Shown here piece by piece: positions 8,883-16,080 of a stretch of 64,000 nucleotides of DNA. How positions within the stretch are numbered: position 1 is the first letter of the stretch; the number at the start of each line of letters is the position of its first letter. The translations under genes and the position numbers were made by a program. The notes beneath the pieces were generated by a model that was not told where the DNA came from, did not search any database, and saw nothing but the letters and a program-made list of their open reading frames with translations. Source of the stretch: Granulicatella seriolae (GTDB taxonomy: Bacteria; Bacillota; Bacilli; Lactobacillales; Aerococcaceae); NCBI RefSeq assembly GCF_024543085.1, contig NZ_JANHNZ010000003.1:62001-126000 (forward strand), given 5' to 3'.

Positions 8883-9677
8883 TTGATTATCATACGCGAG
8901 ATAGAATTTTTAAGCATTAGTATTCGCACCCCGCAAAAATTGTGGCGGGTTTTTAAAGAGCCATTGGTGACCAGTCGTTGGATTATATCTTTATTAACGT
9001 TTATTCTAATGATACCTAGTATTTTTAGTACGCTTACTTATATTAAACAGTTTCAAAGTGATTTGTTAGACTTATCTGAAAAAATTCCTGAGTTTTCCAT
9101 TGTAGATGGTAAACTGAAGACAGAGGACAGCAGTGTCAAAGGCTTTGTCTTTCAGGCTGATGCTTTTATTTTTACTTTTGATCCAAGTGGGACAACCACT
9201 AAAGAGGATATTTCATTGGAGGCAGGGAATTTATACCCTAGTGCAGGCTTGTTGGCTGACCAACTCTATGTTGATTTATCTGTTATTGATAGAACTTTTT
9301 CTTATGCCGACATACCTCAATTAAATAAAGGGGTTGTCAGCACTTTTATCAAGACTTTTTCAAGACAAATCTGGATTGGTTTTGCTGTTTTCATTTTGAT
9401 TTTCTATATTATTCTATTGCTCTATGTTTTAGCGTCGGTCTATTTCTTGTATTGGATTAATCGAATAATGTTCAGAATTGCCAACCAAAACCAAGAAATG
9501 TATACTTTCAAGCAATTATGGCAGTTTTCATTAGGGAGTGTGGTATTACCAATTATTCTGTATTCCGTTATGCTTTTACTGGGGGTGGTTGTTGCTGATT
9601 TACCTATTCTTATGGGGATTTTTGCAATGATTACTTTTTACCTAGTCTATACTGACCCAAATAGGCAGAAGCCTTGA
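8883..9677 (+). CDS. DUF1189 family membrane protein
   Basis: Predicted integral membrane protein of about 264 aa. It has one hydrophobic helix near the N-terminus (SRWIISLLTFILMIPSIF), an extracellular-type middle region, and three or four C-terminal helices. The overall pattern fits DUF1189, the family of MalA-like proteins of unknown function. The start is unclear. AAGGAG at 8877-8882 directly abuts the TTG at 8883; an upstream in-frame TTG at 8841 has no ribosome site; no ATG or GTG lies at the right distance. I chose 8883. Translation from a rare ATT/ATC/ATA codon at 8886-8894 is possible. A terminator at 9698 follows. Confidence 0.65.
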   Translation: MIIIREIEFLSISIRTPQKLWRVFKEPLVTSRWIISLLTFILMIPSIFSTLTYIKQFQSDLLDLSEKIPEFSIVDGKLKTEDSSVKGFVFQADAFIFTFDPSGTTTKEDISLEAGNLYPSAGLLADQLYVDLSVIDRTFSYADIPQLNKGVVSTFIKTFSRQIWIGFAVFILIFYIILLLYVLASVYFLYWINRIMFRIANQNQEMYTFKQLWQFSLGSVVLPIILYSVMLLLGVVVADLPILMGIFAMITFYLVYTDPNRQKP

Positions 9678-9697
9678 TGAATTTGATTCGCATCTAG

Positions 9698-9744
9698 CCC
9701 CTAACTTACTCGCATGTATGGAGTGAGTTAGGGGTTGTTTTTAT
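9698..9744 (+). terminator. Rho-independent terminator after the DUF1189 gene
   Basis: CCCCTAACTTACTC (9698-9711) pairs perfectly with GAGTGAGTTAGGGG (9721-9734) and is followed by a T-rich tail. Copy 3 of the palindromic element begins 6 bp later. Confidence 0.88.
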
Positions 9745-9749
9745 TTGTG

Positions 9750-9922
9750 GTTCAAGTTGCCAGATAATCGGTCAGAAATAATGATGTATTAGCATAGCTG
9801 ACGCACAGTGACTGTTTCGGCTTCAGCCGATTTACAGTCACGTAGACAGCTAAGTCAGTGAGACCAAGGCTCACTGCGGTGCCACCGTTCTGATTTCTGA
9901 CCGATTATCTGGCAACTCGAAC
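9750..9922 (-). repeat. Intergenic palindromic element, copy 3 (inverted orientation)
   Basis: Arms 9750-9779 and 9893-9922 are 30 bp reverse complements with one mismatch. The core is in the opposite orientation to copies 1, 2, 4, 5 and 6 (GCATAGCTGACGCACAGTG near the left). It includes the GTGAGACC...GGCTCAC-type hairpin. It lies between the DUF1189 terminator and the csp promoter. Confidence 0.85.
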
Positions 9923-10048
9923 AGGTTAGTAACATTAGTGGTTATCTGTAATGGTTAGAAAATCTATTATTTCACCCTGACAAGGCTTTATCATTTATCC
10001 TCATAACAGACTACAATCCTTTTCTTTATCTGCCAGTAGCCAAAAAGG

Positions 10049-10077
10049 TTTACCTAAGCTGTTTTGGCACGTATAAT
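10049..10077 (+). promoter_or_regulatory. Probable promoter of csp operon
   Basis: TTTACC (10049-10054), a 17-bp spacer and TATAAT (10072-10077). The leader would be only about 45-50 nt, so there is no long cold-shock leader of the E. coli cspA kind. Confidence 0.55.
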
Positions 10078-10131
10078 AGAGGAAATGGATGTAGAAACTT
10101 ACGGTGCCATTAGAGAAGAGGAGGGATAATG

Positions 10132-10356
10132 ATGGAACAAGGACAAGTAAAATGGTTTAATAACGAAAAAGGCTATGGTTTTATTACCAGTAGTCGAACA
10201 AATGAGGATATCTTCGTACATTTTACCGGGATCCATTCTGACGGTTTTAAAACCTTAAAGGAGGGACAACACGTTATCTTTGAGTTGGCAGATGGCGTAA
10301 GAGGTGTTCAAGCAACCAAGGTTAAGGTCTTACTTTCTGAGGACGATGTTGAATGA
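10132..10356 (+). CDS. Cold-shock domain protein
   Basis: Single OB-fold nucleic-acid-binding protein of the Csp family, 74 aa. RNP1 (KGYGFITS) and RNP2 (DIFVHF) are both present. Csp proteins bind single-stranded RNA and prevent structure at low temperature. Two adjacent ATGs occur at 10129 and 10132; GAGGAGGG at 10118-10125 is better spaced for the second. The C-terminus (VLLSEDDVE) is a little longer and more acidic than in standard CspA/CspB. Its last 4 bases overlap the start of the RNase H-like gene (ATGA), so the two are probably translationally coupled. Confidence 0.92.
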   Translation: MEQGQVKWFNNEKGYGFITSSRTNEDIFVHFTGIHSDGFKTLKEGQHVIFELADGVRGVQATKVKVLLSEDDVE

Positions 10357-10763
10357 TCCGCATTTACTGCGATGCAGCTGTTAAAGGAGTAAACGGACCA
10401 GCAGGATTGGGACTAGTTATCTTAAAAGATGGACAACAGATTCAATTGTCAGAATCTTTATCCCAAGTGTACGATAATCATCAAGCGGAATTTTTAGCCA
10501 TTCAAGCAGCTTTGCATTGGCTAGAAATTCAGGAGTATCATGACCAATTTATCTTTATCTATAGCGATTCAAAAACGGCAGTCTCTGCCATAAATAAGAA
10601 CTATTCTAAGCATGAAATCTATAAACCAATTATGAAATCAATTATTAAACAATTAAAACAATTTCAGCAAATCCATTTGGAATGGGTAGCTGAAAAAAAT
10701 AATCGTGGAGCCGATAAGCTGGCTCGTCAAGGATTACAAAGAGCTATCAAAAATCAAGAATAG
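10353..10763 (+). CDS. RNase H-like (ribonuclease HI superfamily) protein
   Basis: 136 aa with an RNase H fold. The acidic catalytic set is visible: Asp7 (IYCDAA), Glu46 (HQAEFLAIQ), Asp72 (IYSDSK) and Asp121 (RGADKLARQ), so it is probably an active nuclease on RNA/DNA hybrids. It resembles the small YpdQ/YpeP-type proteins of Firmicutes rather than classical RnhA. It overlaps csp by 4 bp and precedes an acetyltransferase by 18 bp. Confidence 0.85.
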   Translation: MIRIYCDAAVKGVNGPAGLGLVILKDGQQIQLSESLSQVYDNHQAEFLAIQAALHWLEIQEYHDQFIFIYSDSKTAVSAINKNYSKHEIYKPIMKSIIKQLKQFQQIHLEWVAEKNNRGADKLARQGLQRAIKNQE

Positions 10764-10781
10764 GAAAGGAATAATTTTCTA

Positions 10782-11393
10782 ATGAACCAAAAAGAAAGAA
10801 TGCTGGCCAGCTTGCCCTACTTGGCTGGCGATGAACAACTAAAAAAAGAACGACTATTTGCACAAGAATTCTGTTTCGACTACAATCAGCTGCCACCATC
10901 TCAAAAGAAAGTACGCAAAGAAAAAATAAAGTCCTTTCTTGGAGCAAGTGGGCAAAGTGTTCATATCGAGTCACCATTTAGATGTGACTATGGTTATACT
11001 ATCAAGGTTGGTGAAAACTTTTATTCCAACTACAACTTAACTATTCTAGATGTAGCCCCAGTTACTATTGGTGAAAATGTCATGTTTGGCCCAAATGTTT
11101 CTCTCTATACAGCAGGACATCCACTTCATCCCGAGTCAAGAAATTCAGGCTATGAATACGGTATTCCTATTACAATAGACGATAACGTTTGGCTAGGAGG
11201 AAATGTTGTCGTAAATCCTGGAGTAACGATTGGTGATAATGTCATCATAGGTGCAGGAAGTGTGGTTACCAAGGATATTCCCGCTAATAGTATTGCTATC
11301 GGAAACCCATGCCGAGTTCTAAGAGAAGTCACAGAAGAGGACCGAGACTACTATTATAAGGATAGACTTTTTGACGTGGACGATTATAAATAA
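10782..11393 (+). CDS. Maltose/galactoside O-acetyltransferase family, left-handed beta-helix
   Basis: Acetyl-CoA-dependent sugar O-acetyltransferase, 203 aa. An N-terminal Maa domain (MLASLPYLAGDEQL...) is followed by hexapeptide repeats (PVTIGENVMFGPNV, ITIDDNVWLGGNVVV, VTIGDNVIIGAGSVV). The catalytic His113 lies in TAGHPLHPESR. The length and layout match LacA/Maa. The natural acceptor sugar cannot be told. It is third in the csp-RNase H run. Confidence 0.9.
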   Translation: MNQKERMLASLPYLAGDEQLKKERLFAQEFCFDYNQLPPSQKKVRKEKIKSFLGASGQSVHIESPFRCDYGYTIKVGENFYSNYNLTILDVAPVTIGENVMFGPNVSLYTAGHPLHPESRNSGYEYGIPITIDDNVWLGGNVVVNPGVTIGDNVIIGAGSVVTKDIPANSIAIGNPCRVLREVTEEDRDYYYKDRLFDVDDYK

Positions 11394-11426
11394 AGTCTAT
11401 GACCATAAATGATTGGAGTTTTTACA

Positions 11427-11711
11427 ATGGAAAAAGTAAGAGTATTTTATAGTAGTTTATGTCCTGATACAGGTCCATTTTTTGCTGAATTAGAAAGGCT
11501 GACTATCCCTGTTGAAGGAATTGATATTACGGAAAGTATGAGAAATCTAAAACAATTTTTGGCTGTCAGAGATCACGAGACAGCATTTGTAACACGCAAA
11601 GAGTTAGGAATGGTTGGAGTGCCTTGTTTGGTGACTACAGACGATGACTATATATTTGAAGTGGCTGATTTGGCGGACTATGCAGCTAAAATTAGCTTGG
11701 AAACTAGGTGA
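11427..11711 (+). CDS. Glutaredoxin-like protein with CPDTG motif
   Basis: A 94-aa thioredoxin-fold protein. It begins MEKVRVFYSSLCPDTGPF: a single Cys followed by PDT replaces the usual CxxC, so if active it would be monothiol. The cis-proline region is GVPCLVTTD. The ATG at 11427 is preferred to the in-frame ATG at 11409, because GGAG at 11414-11417 precedes it by 9 bp. The stop codon overlaps the ribosome binding site of the DUF1294 gene. The physiological partner is unknown. Confidence 0.7.
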   Translation: MEKVRVFYSSLCPDTGPFFAELERLTIPVEGIDITESMRNLKQFLAVRDHETAFVTRKELGMVGVPCLVTTDDDYIFEVADLADYAAKISLETR

Positions 11712-11715
11712 TGAT

Positions 11716-11994
11716 ATGTCTATCATTAGTGACCTATTACTAATCTACTTAGTGATTATCAATCTTTATTTGTTTTGTATAATGGGATTCGATAAGCATC
11801 AGGCTAGAAAAAAAGGAAATAGAATTTCTGAAAGACATCTGCTGGCAGTAGGGATTTCTGGGGGAAGTATTGGTGGATATCTGGGTATGAAAGTCTTTAA
11901 ACATAAAACCCTACACCGTATATTCAAAGTAGCATTTGGATTAGGGTTGGTCATTGATATACTTTTAGTAGCCTTAATTTTTTACTATCAGTAG
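11716..11994 (+). CDS. DUF1294 small membrane protein
   Basis: 92-aa membrane protein. A hydrophobic helix at 4-24 (LLLIYLVIINLYLFCIMGF) is followed by the DUF1294 signature FDKHQARKKGNRISERHLL, a GGSIGGYLGMKVFKHKTLH stretch, and a last helix. The ATG at 11716 has AGGTGAT just upstream and is favoured over the in-frame upstream start, which lies inside the previous gene. Function is unknown. Confidence 0.82.
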   Translation: MSIISDLLLIYLVIINLYLFCIMGFDKHQARKKGNRISERHLLAVGISGGSIGGYLGMKVFKHKTLHRIFKVAFGLGLVIDILLVALIFYYQ

Positions 11995-12035
11995 CCACCA
12001 ACTAAATTTGGATTGAACGGAAGTGACAATAGCAT

Positions 12036-12701
12036 TTGGGTAGAATTGAAACACGTTGGTTAACAGCATGGATACTTTTATTGAGCTTTATTTCGGGCTA
12101 TATTAATCTGGCTTCTATTGCCTTGTTTTCAATACCGACAACACATATGACAGGGAATTTGTCCAATATGGTTTTAGAGTGGCATTCTCAGGTGTTTTCT
12201 GAGTATTATTTTTATATCATCTTGATTCTATCTTTTTTTGCTGGTGGTATTTTTAGTGGCATCATTTTTTCTAAAAAATTATTTCATCCTAGCCAACGAT
12301 ATGGGCTCTTAATGGTAAGTTTTGGGGTGCTTCTTCTCATTGTTAATCATTTTTTTCATGATAACCGAAAACTTTTGTGGTTTTTATCCTTTATGGTAGG
12401 GACGCAAAATGGAATGTTTATATATTTTAGAGGGACCATGATACGTACCTCGCATTTTACTGGTTATTTGACGGATGCAGGTTTTGCACTTGGAAGGATT
12501 ATTAGAGGAAAATACGAAGATTTATGGAAATTGACCTTTTACCTTGCTAATATTGGTATCTTTTGTCTAGGAGGGCTAAGTTCCTTATTTGCTTATGCTT
12601 ACCTTAAAACATCTATCATTCATGTGGCCGCCATGTTATATATGGTAGTGGGAACCTATTATTTTATTTTTAGGAAGGTATTTTTCAAGGATATTGTCTA
12701 A
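12036..12701 (+). CDS. DUF1275 (YoaK) family membrane protein
   Basis: 221 aa with about six hydrophobic helices. Typical DUF1275 features are the N-terminal SFISGYINLASIALFSIPTTHMTGNLSNM and the central VGTQNGMFIYFRGTMIRTSHFTGYLTDAG. These are the family's paired TGN and HxTG-type motifs. It starts with TTG at 12036 after GGAAGTGA. The family is predicted to be a transporter or membrane sensor, but the substrate is unknown. Confidence 0.85.
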   Translation: MGRIETRWLTAWILLLSFISGYINLASIALFSIPTTHMTGNLSNMVLEWHSQVFSEYYFYIILILSFFAGGIFSGIIFSKKLFHPSQRYGLLMVSFGVLLLIVNHFFHDNRKLLWFLSFMVGTQNGMFIYFRGTMIRTSHFTGYLTDAGFALGRIIRGKYEDLWKLTFYLANIGIFCLGGLSSLFAYAYLKTSIIHVAAMLYMVVGTYYFIFRKVFFKDIV

Positions 12702-12717
12702 TGTGAGAGGAGTCATT

Positions 12718-13248
12718 ATGAACCTATTAATTGTAGTGGATATGCAAAATGATTTTATTGATGGAGCTTTAGGGACTAAGGAAGCTCAAGCAATCGTACC
12801 TAGAGTTTGCGCTAAAATTAAGGCTTTTGATGGAGCGGTATACTATACACAGGATACCCATTTTGAGGATTATTTAGACACTATCGAAGGGGAGCACCTA
12901 CCGATTATGCACTGTCTAAAAGAAAGCCATGGCTGGCAAGTTAATTCTCAAATTATGACAGAGCTCATTCATAAACATGCTCAAGTTATTGAAAAATATA
13001 CTTTTGGATCTCTAGACTTGTTAGAAAAATTGGAAGAAATTCATCAAAGAGAAGGCATTGAGCGTATTACCTTAGTTGGACTATGTACTGACATCTGTGT
13101 TATCAGCAATGCCTTACTCTTAAAAGCTAAATTTTTAGACATCCCCATTGAAGTTGATGCTACTGCGTGTGCTGGTGTGACTCTTGAGAGCCATAAGAAT
13201 GCCCTGCAGGCGATGAAGATGTGTCATATTGACGTGATGGAATCATAG
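12718..13248 (+). CDS. Nicotinamidase / isochorismatase family cysteine hydrolase
   Basis: 176 aa. The catalytic triad of nicotinamidase is visible: Asp8 (VVDMQNDF), Lys93 (EKYTFG) and Cys127 (LVGLCTDICVIS). Metal ligands Asp46 and His48 (TQDTHFEDY) and His65 are also present. The likely reaction is nicotinamide to nicotinate for NAD salvage (PncA). The ATG at 12718 has GAGAGGAG 6 bp upstream; an earlier in-frame TTG at 12694 lies in the previous gene. The whole set of active-site residues makes PncA more likely than another isochorismatase-like hydrolase. Confidence 0.87.
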   Translation: MNLLIVVDMQNDFIDGALGTKEAQAIVPRVCAKIKAFDGAVYYTQDTHFEDYLDTIEGEHLPIMHCLKESHGWQVNSQIMTELIHKHAQVIEKYTFGSLDLLEKLEEIHQREGIERITLVGLCTDICVISNALLLKAKFLDIPIEVDATACAGVTLESHKNALQAMKMCHIDVMES

Positions 13249-13264
13249 ACAAGGAGAGTTGACC

Positions 13265-13750
13265 ATGAAACTTTATATGAAGCAACAATTTTTTTCATTT
13301 AGAACGAAATTTGATATTTATGATATTGACCAAAATCCTGTTTATTATGTTGAAGGAACTCTCTTTACCTTATCTAAACAACGCTTTATCTATGATGTTG
13401 CAACTGGGCAGGAGTTGGCTTACTTTAAACAAGAGCTTTTTCATCTCTTTCCGACCTTTGATGTCTATGCGAGTGGAGAATTTGTGGCGACAATAAAAAA
13501 GGAGTTTTCTTTTTTCAAACCAAGATATGTTCTTCAGGGAAGTGATTGGAGCATTGAGGGAGATTTCTTTGCCCATAACTATCACATTATTGATGGGACT
13601 GGCCAGGTTATTGCAACGATTTCTAAAAAATGGTTGGCATGGTCCGATACCTTCGAATTTGATATTAATGATGCTTTGGTCAACCCAGTGGCAGTTATTG
13701 CTGTTATATTGGCCATTGATGCTGTTATGGATAGCAATAGTAGTTCATAA
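13265..13750 (+). CDS. LURP-one-related (YxjI-like) protein
   Basis: 161 aa, rich in beta structure. The pattern FRTKFDIYDIDQNPVYYVEGTLFTLSKQ...YVLQGSDWSIEGDFFAHNYHIIDGTGQVIATISKK is typical of the LURP-one/YxjI family (tubby-like fold). The C-terminal hydrophobic segment VNPVAVIAVILAIDAVM is usual for this family. It starts at ATG 13265, with AAGGAG 7 bp upstream. Function is not established. Confidence 0.82.
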   Translation: MKLYMKQQFFSFRTKFDIYDIDQNPVYYVEGTLFTLSKQRFIYDVATGQELAYFKQELFHLFPTFDVYASGEFVATIKKEFSFFKPRYVLQGSDWSIEGDFFAHNYHIIDGTGQVIATISKKWLAWSDTFEFDINDALVNPVAVIAVILAIDAVMDSNSSS

Positions 13751-13762
13751 GAAAGTAGGTAA

Positions 13763-13879
13763 ATGCCTCTAATGAAGCATTTTCTGTTGAGTCCATATAG
13801 AAGTTTAGTTTATCTGTTAGAATATGCTAAACGGGGGAGTACATTTGACAAGATAAAAAATTCATTTGGAAAAGTATAA
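13763..13879 (+). CDS. Possible small ORF (38 aa) before the ABC genes
   Basis: ATG at 13763 followed by 38 codons and TAA at 13877-13879, just before the AGGAGG of the ABC ATPase. The product would be basic, with a central YRSLVYLLEYAKRGSTFDKI stretch, and shows no family I recognise. AGTAGG lies a few bases upstream. It could be a real small protein, a leader peptide, or a decayed fragment of a larger gene such as the missing binding protein. No repeat or hairpin explains the interval. Confidence 0.3.
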   Translation: MPLMKHFLLSPYRSLVYLLEYAKRGSTFDKIKNSFGKV

Positions 13880-13893
13880 GTAGGAGGGATAAT

Positions 13894-14607
13894 GTGCTAA
13901 GCTTAGACAAGATTAGTATTATTCGAGACCAAGGTTTGGTAATAGACCAGTTGTCATTGGATATTCCGAGTAGAAAAACGACAGTTATTATTGGTCAGGC
14001 TGCTTGTGGAAAAACAACCCTTTTGCATGTAATAGCAGGGCTTCTACCCCCAGAAAAAGGTGCTATTGATACAGACCTTTCCATGAAAGAAGTAGGTCTC
14101 CTCTTGCAGAATTTTCAACTTTTTCCATGGAGAACAGTAGAGGAAAATATTTTACTAGGGATGCATAGATCTTTTATTGCTTTGGATAAAAAAAGTAATC
14201 GAGTCAAGCGTTTGGCTAATAATTTGGGTATCAGTGACTTATTGGATCTTTATCCCAAGGCTCTAACAACCAGTCAAGTGCAGCGAGTGGCAATTGCTCA
14301 GGTTCTCTCAAAAGAACCCAAGTTACTATTGATGGATGAACCAACTTCTCAACTGGATGCATTTACTTCTGAGAAAATACAAACGCTTTTAATCAGCCTA
14401 CATACTTTATATGACTTAACGTCAGTCATAGTCACTCACAGTATCGAAGAAGCTCTTATCCTTGGGCATCAAATAGCTGTTATGAAAGATGGCAGAATTA
14501 GTCAGATTATAGAAAACCCACTTTATGGGCTAGCAAATATTCGACAAGAGGTTGCCTTTTTAGACTTACAAAACAAACTCCGTATTGCTTTGGGGGTGTC
14601 AAAATGA
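13894..14607 (+). CDS. ABC transporter ATPase, NitT/TauT type, with degenerate signature motif
   Basis: 237-aa ABC ATPase. Walker A is GQAACGKTT (34-42), the Q-loop LLQNFQLFPW, Walker B LLLMDEP (144-150), the D-loop SQLD, and the H-loop VTHSIEEA. The ABC signature, normally LSGGQ, reads TTSQV (125-129), with QRVAIAQ after it. That weakens or alters the expected signature contact. It starts with GTG at 13894 behind AGGAGG and overlaps the permease gene by 4 bp. Together they resemble the ThiZX/SsuBC/TauBC group. No binding-protein gene is adjacent, so the substrate is unknown. Confidence 0.85.
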   Translation: MLSLDKISIIRDQGLVIDQLSLDIPSRKTTVIIGQAACGKTTLLHVIAGLLPPEKGAIDTDLSMKEVGLLLQNFQLFPWRTVEENILLGMHRSFIALDKKSNRVKRLANNLGISDLLDLYPKALTTSQVQRVAIAQVLSKEPKLLLMDEPTSQLDAFTSEKIQTLLISLHTLYDLTSVIVTHSIEEALILGHQIAVMKDGRISQIIENPLYGLANIRQEVAFLDLQNKLRIALGVSK

Positions 14608-15341
14608 AGAAGAATCGTCTTCAAATTGGCTTATTAATCTTAACTTGCTTGTTCTTTTTGTATTTTGGTTTCAGATTCCAACTAACCCCTTATCAGATGA
14701 AGCAGGACTTTAGTGACAGTTTACTCTATTTTATTGTAGGCGGCTTTGTTACCAGTGGGCGAATCATGTCTAGTCTCATTATTGCTAGTCTGTTTTGGGG
14801 GATTAGTGGTGTAGTTGGTGGGATATTCACAAGATTTATCAAGCAAGTCTCTTTTTTATTGAACAGCATATTGGTCATACCTATTATTACTTTTTTCCCT
14901 TTGCTGATTCTATGGACAGACAAGAACATTGTAGCACTCATCTTATTTTGCTCGCTCTTAGTTGGTGTCTATCTGGCTCTTCCTATTCGTGAAGCCATCA
15001 TAAAGTTACCTAAAGACTATGTAATCGTTGCTGGGAATTTACAATTTACGCCCTACATGTGGTTGGTTGAAGTGATTATACCTACTATATTGCCACATTT
15101 CTTCACAGGGTTACGGATTAGCATGTCAATTGCGACTGTCTATTTCTTCCTACTTGAGATTTATAGCCTGCAATCTGGTTTGGCCTATGCCATCTATATG
15201 AGTTTCAAGCAGTCGCAAACACTAGAAGCGGCTATTGCTATGTTATTTTTTATTTTGTTCATGCTTATGCTTCGGTATCTTATCCATAAACTCCAGGTGT
15301 TTCTAATGCCCTGGGAATATTATTTTAGAAAGCAGGTGTAA
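14604..15341 (+). CDS. ABC transporter permease, NitT/TauT type
   Basis: 245-aa membrane protein with about six helices and the binding-protein-dependent permease loop (REAIIKLPKDYVIVAGNLQFTPYMWLVEVIIPTILPHFFTGLRI), which contacts the ATPase. The ATG overlaps the ATPase stop (ATGA), so the pair is coupled. The exported side lacks any recognisable partner gene. Import of a small organic solute is inferred from the family. Confidence 0.82.
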   Translation: MKKNRLQIGLLILTCLFFLYFGFRFQLTPYQMKQDFSDSLLYFIVGGFVTSGRIMSSLIIASLFWGISGVVGGIFTRFIKQVSFLLNSILVIPIITFFPLLILWTDKNIVALILFCSLLVGVYLALPIREAIIKLPKDYVIVAGNLQFTPYMWLVEVIIPTILPHFFTGLRISMSIATVYFFLLEIYSLQSGLAYAIYMSFKQSQTLEAAIAMLFFILFMLMLRYLIHKLQVFLMPWEYYFRKQV

Positions 15342-15343
15342 AT

Positions 15344-15544
15344 ATGCCTAATTCTCCACAGGAACGTATAAAAGAATTGACCGCCTTAAATCTAATTATG
15401 CTAACCGGTATTGTGATTGGCTTCGCGATTGGATTACTGATGAATAATATTTTGATTGGTATTCTCATTGGTATGTTGGGGGCTTTTGTGACTAGAGTCT
15501 GGTACGGAAAAAAATTAAAAAATAAGCATCAAGATGGGGAATAA
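15344..15544 (+). CDS. Small two-helix membrane protein
   Basis: 66 aa. A polar start (MPNSPQERIKELTALN), two hydrophobic helices with glycine-rich packing (GIVIGFAIGLLM, ILIGILIGMLGAFV), and a basic tail. It begins 2 bp after the permease stop, so it belongs to the same transcript, and might be an accessory subunit of the transporter. I recognise no family with certainty. Confidence 0.65.
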   Translation: MPNSPQERIKELTALNLIMLTGIVIGFAIGLLMNNILIGILIGMLGAFVTRVWYGKKLKNKHQDGE

Positions 15545-15610
15545 GCAGTTTATTTTTTAATTTGTTAAGGGCATGTCATAATATTATCAGAAAGAGAGAG
15601 GAGTAATCAT

Positions 15611-15955
15611 ATGGAAAATACATTTTTAGAGGATATAAAAGATTTTGAAAAAATTACTGCTAGTCAAGCAGAGGAATTATTTACTAAAGAGGATGTGGTT
15701 ATTTTCATTGGACGAGCTACTTGTCCTTTTTGTAGAAAGTTCGCTCCAAAAATTAGTGCAGTAGCAAAATCTAGTCATCGTAAGGTTTACTTTATTGATA
15801 GTGAAGATACCTTGGATGTAAACTCCTTAAAATATTTCCGCCAAACCTACTCAATACCAACTGTTCCAGGATTAATTGTAGCAAAGAATGGTTCTGTCAA
15901 AGTTGTTTGTGATTCTTCTTTAAATGAGGAAGAAATTACTGCATTTATTCAGTAG
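15611..15955 (+). CDS. Thioredoxin-fold protein, PedC/Bta bacteriocin-accessory type
   Basis: 114 aa with a redox-active Cys38-Pro-Phe-Cys41 in RATCPFCRKFAP and a cis-proline loop SIPTVPGLIV. There is no signal peptide. The closest pattern is the PedC/BrcD-type thioredoxin often encoded near class IIa bacteriocins, where it helps disulphide formation. No bacteriocin, immunity or exporter gene is seen here, so a general cytosolic thiol role is equally possible. GAGAGAGGAG at about 15595-15604 is the ribosome site. Confidence 0.75.
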   Translation: MENTFLEDIKDFEKITASQAEELFTKEDVVIFIGRATCPFCRKFAPKISAVAKSSHRKVYFIDSEDTLDVNSLKYFRQTYSIPTVPGLIVAKNGSVKVVCDSSLNEEEITAFIQ

Positions 15956-16035
15956 TAAGTTAGAAAAAATATTATTACTTTTTATGTAGTTTTTATATTA
16001 AGTTAACAAAAACCCTTTTATTACCTGCTTTTGTT

Positions 16036-16044
16036 TGCTACAAT
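16036..16044 (+). promoter_or_regulatory. Extended -10 promoter of the surface-protein gene
   Basis: TGCTACAAT (16036-16044) is an extended -10 (TGN plus TACAAT). The -35 region at about 16016-16021 is weak. An AAGGAG ribosome site follows at about 16068 before the ATG at 16081. Confidence 0.5.
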
Positions 16045-16080
16045 CAAAATGACAAATTTATAAAAAAAGGAGAATTAACT

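Noticed and set aside
15611-15955. Part of a bacteriocin gene cluster
   Set aside because: No precursor with a double-glycine leader, immunity protein or C39 peptidase exporter is seen on either side.
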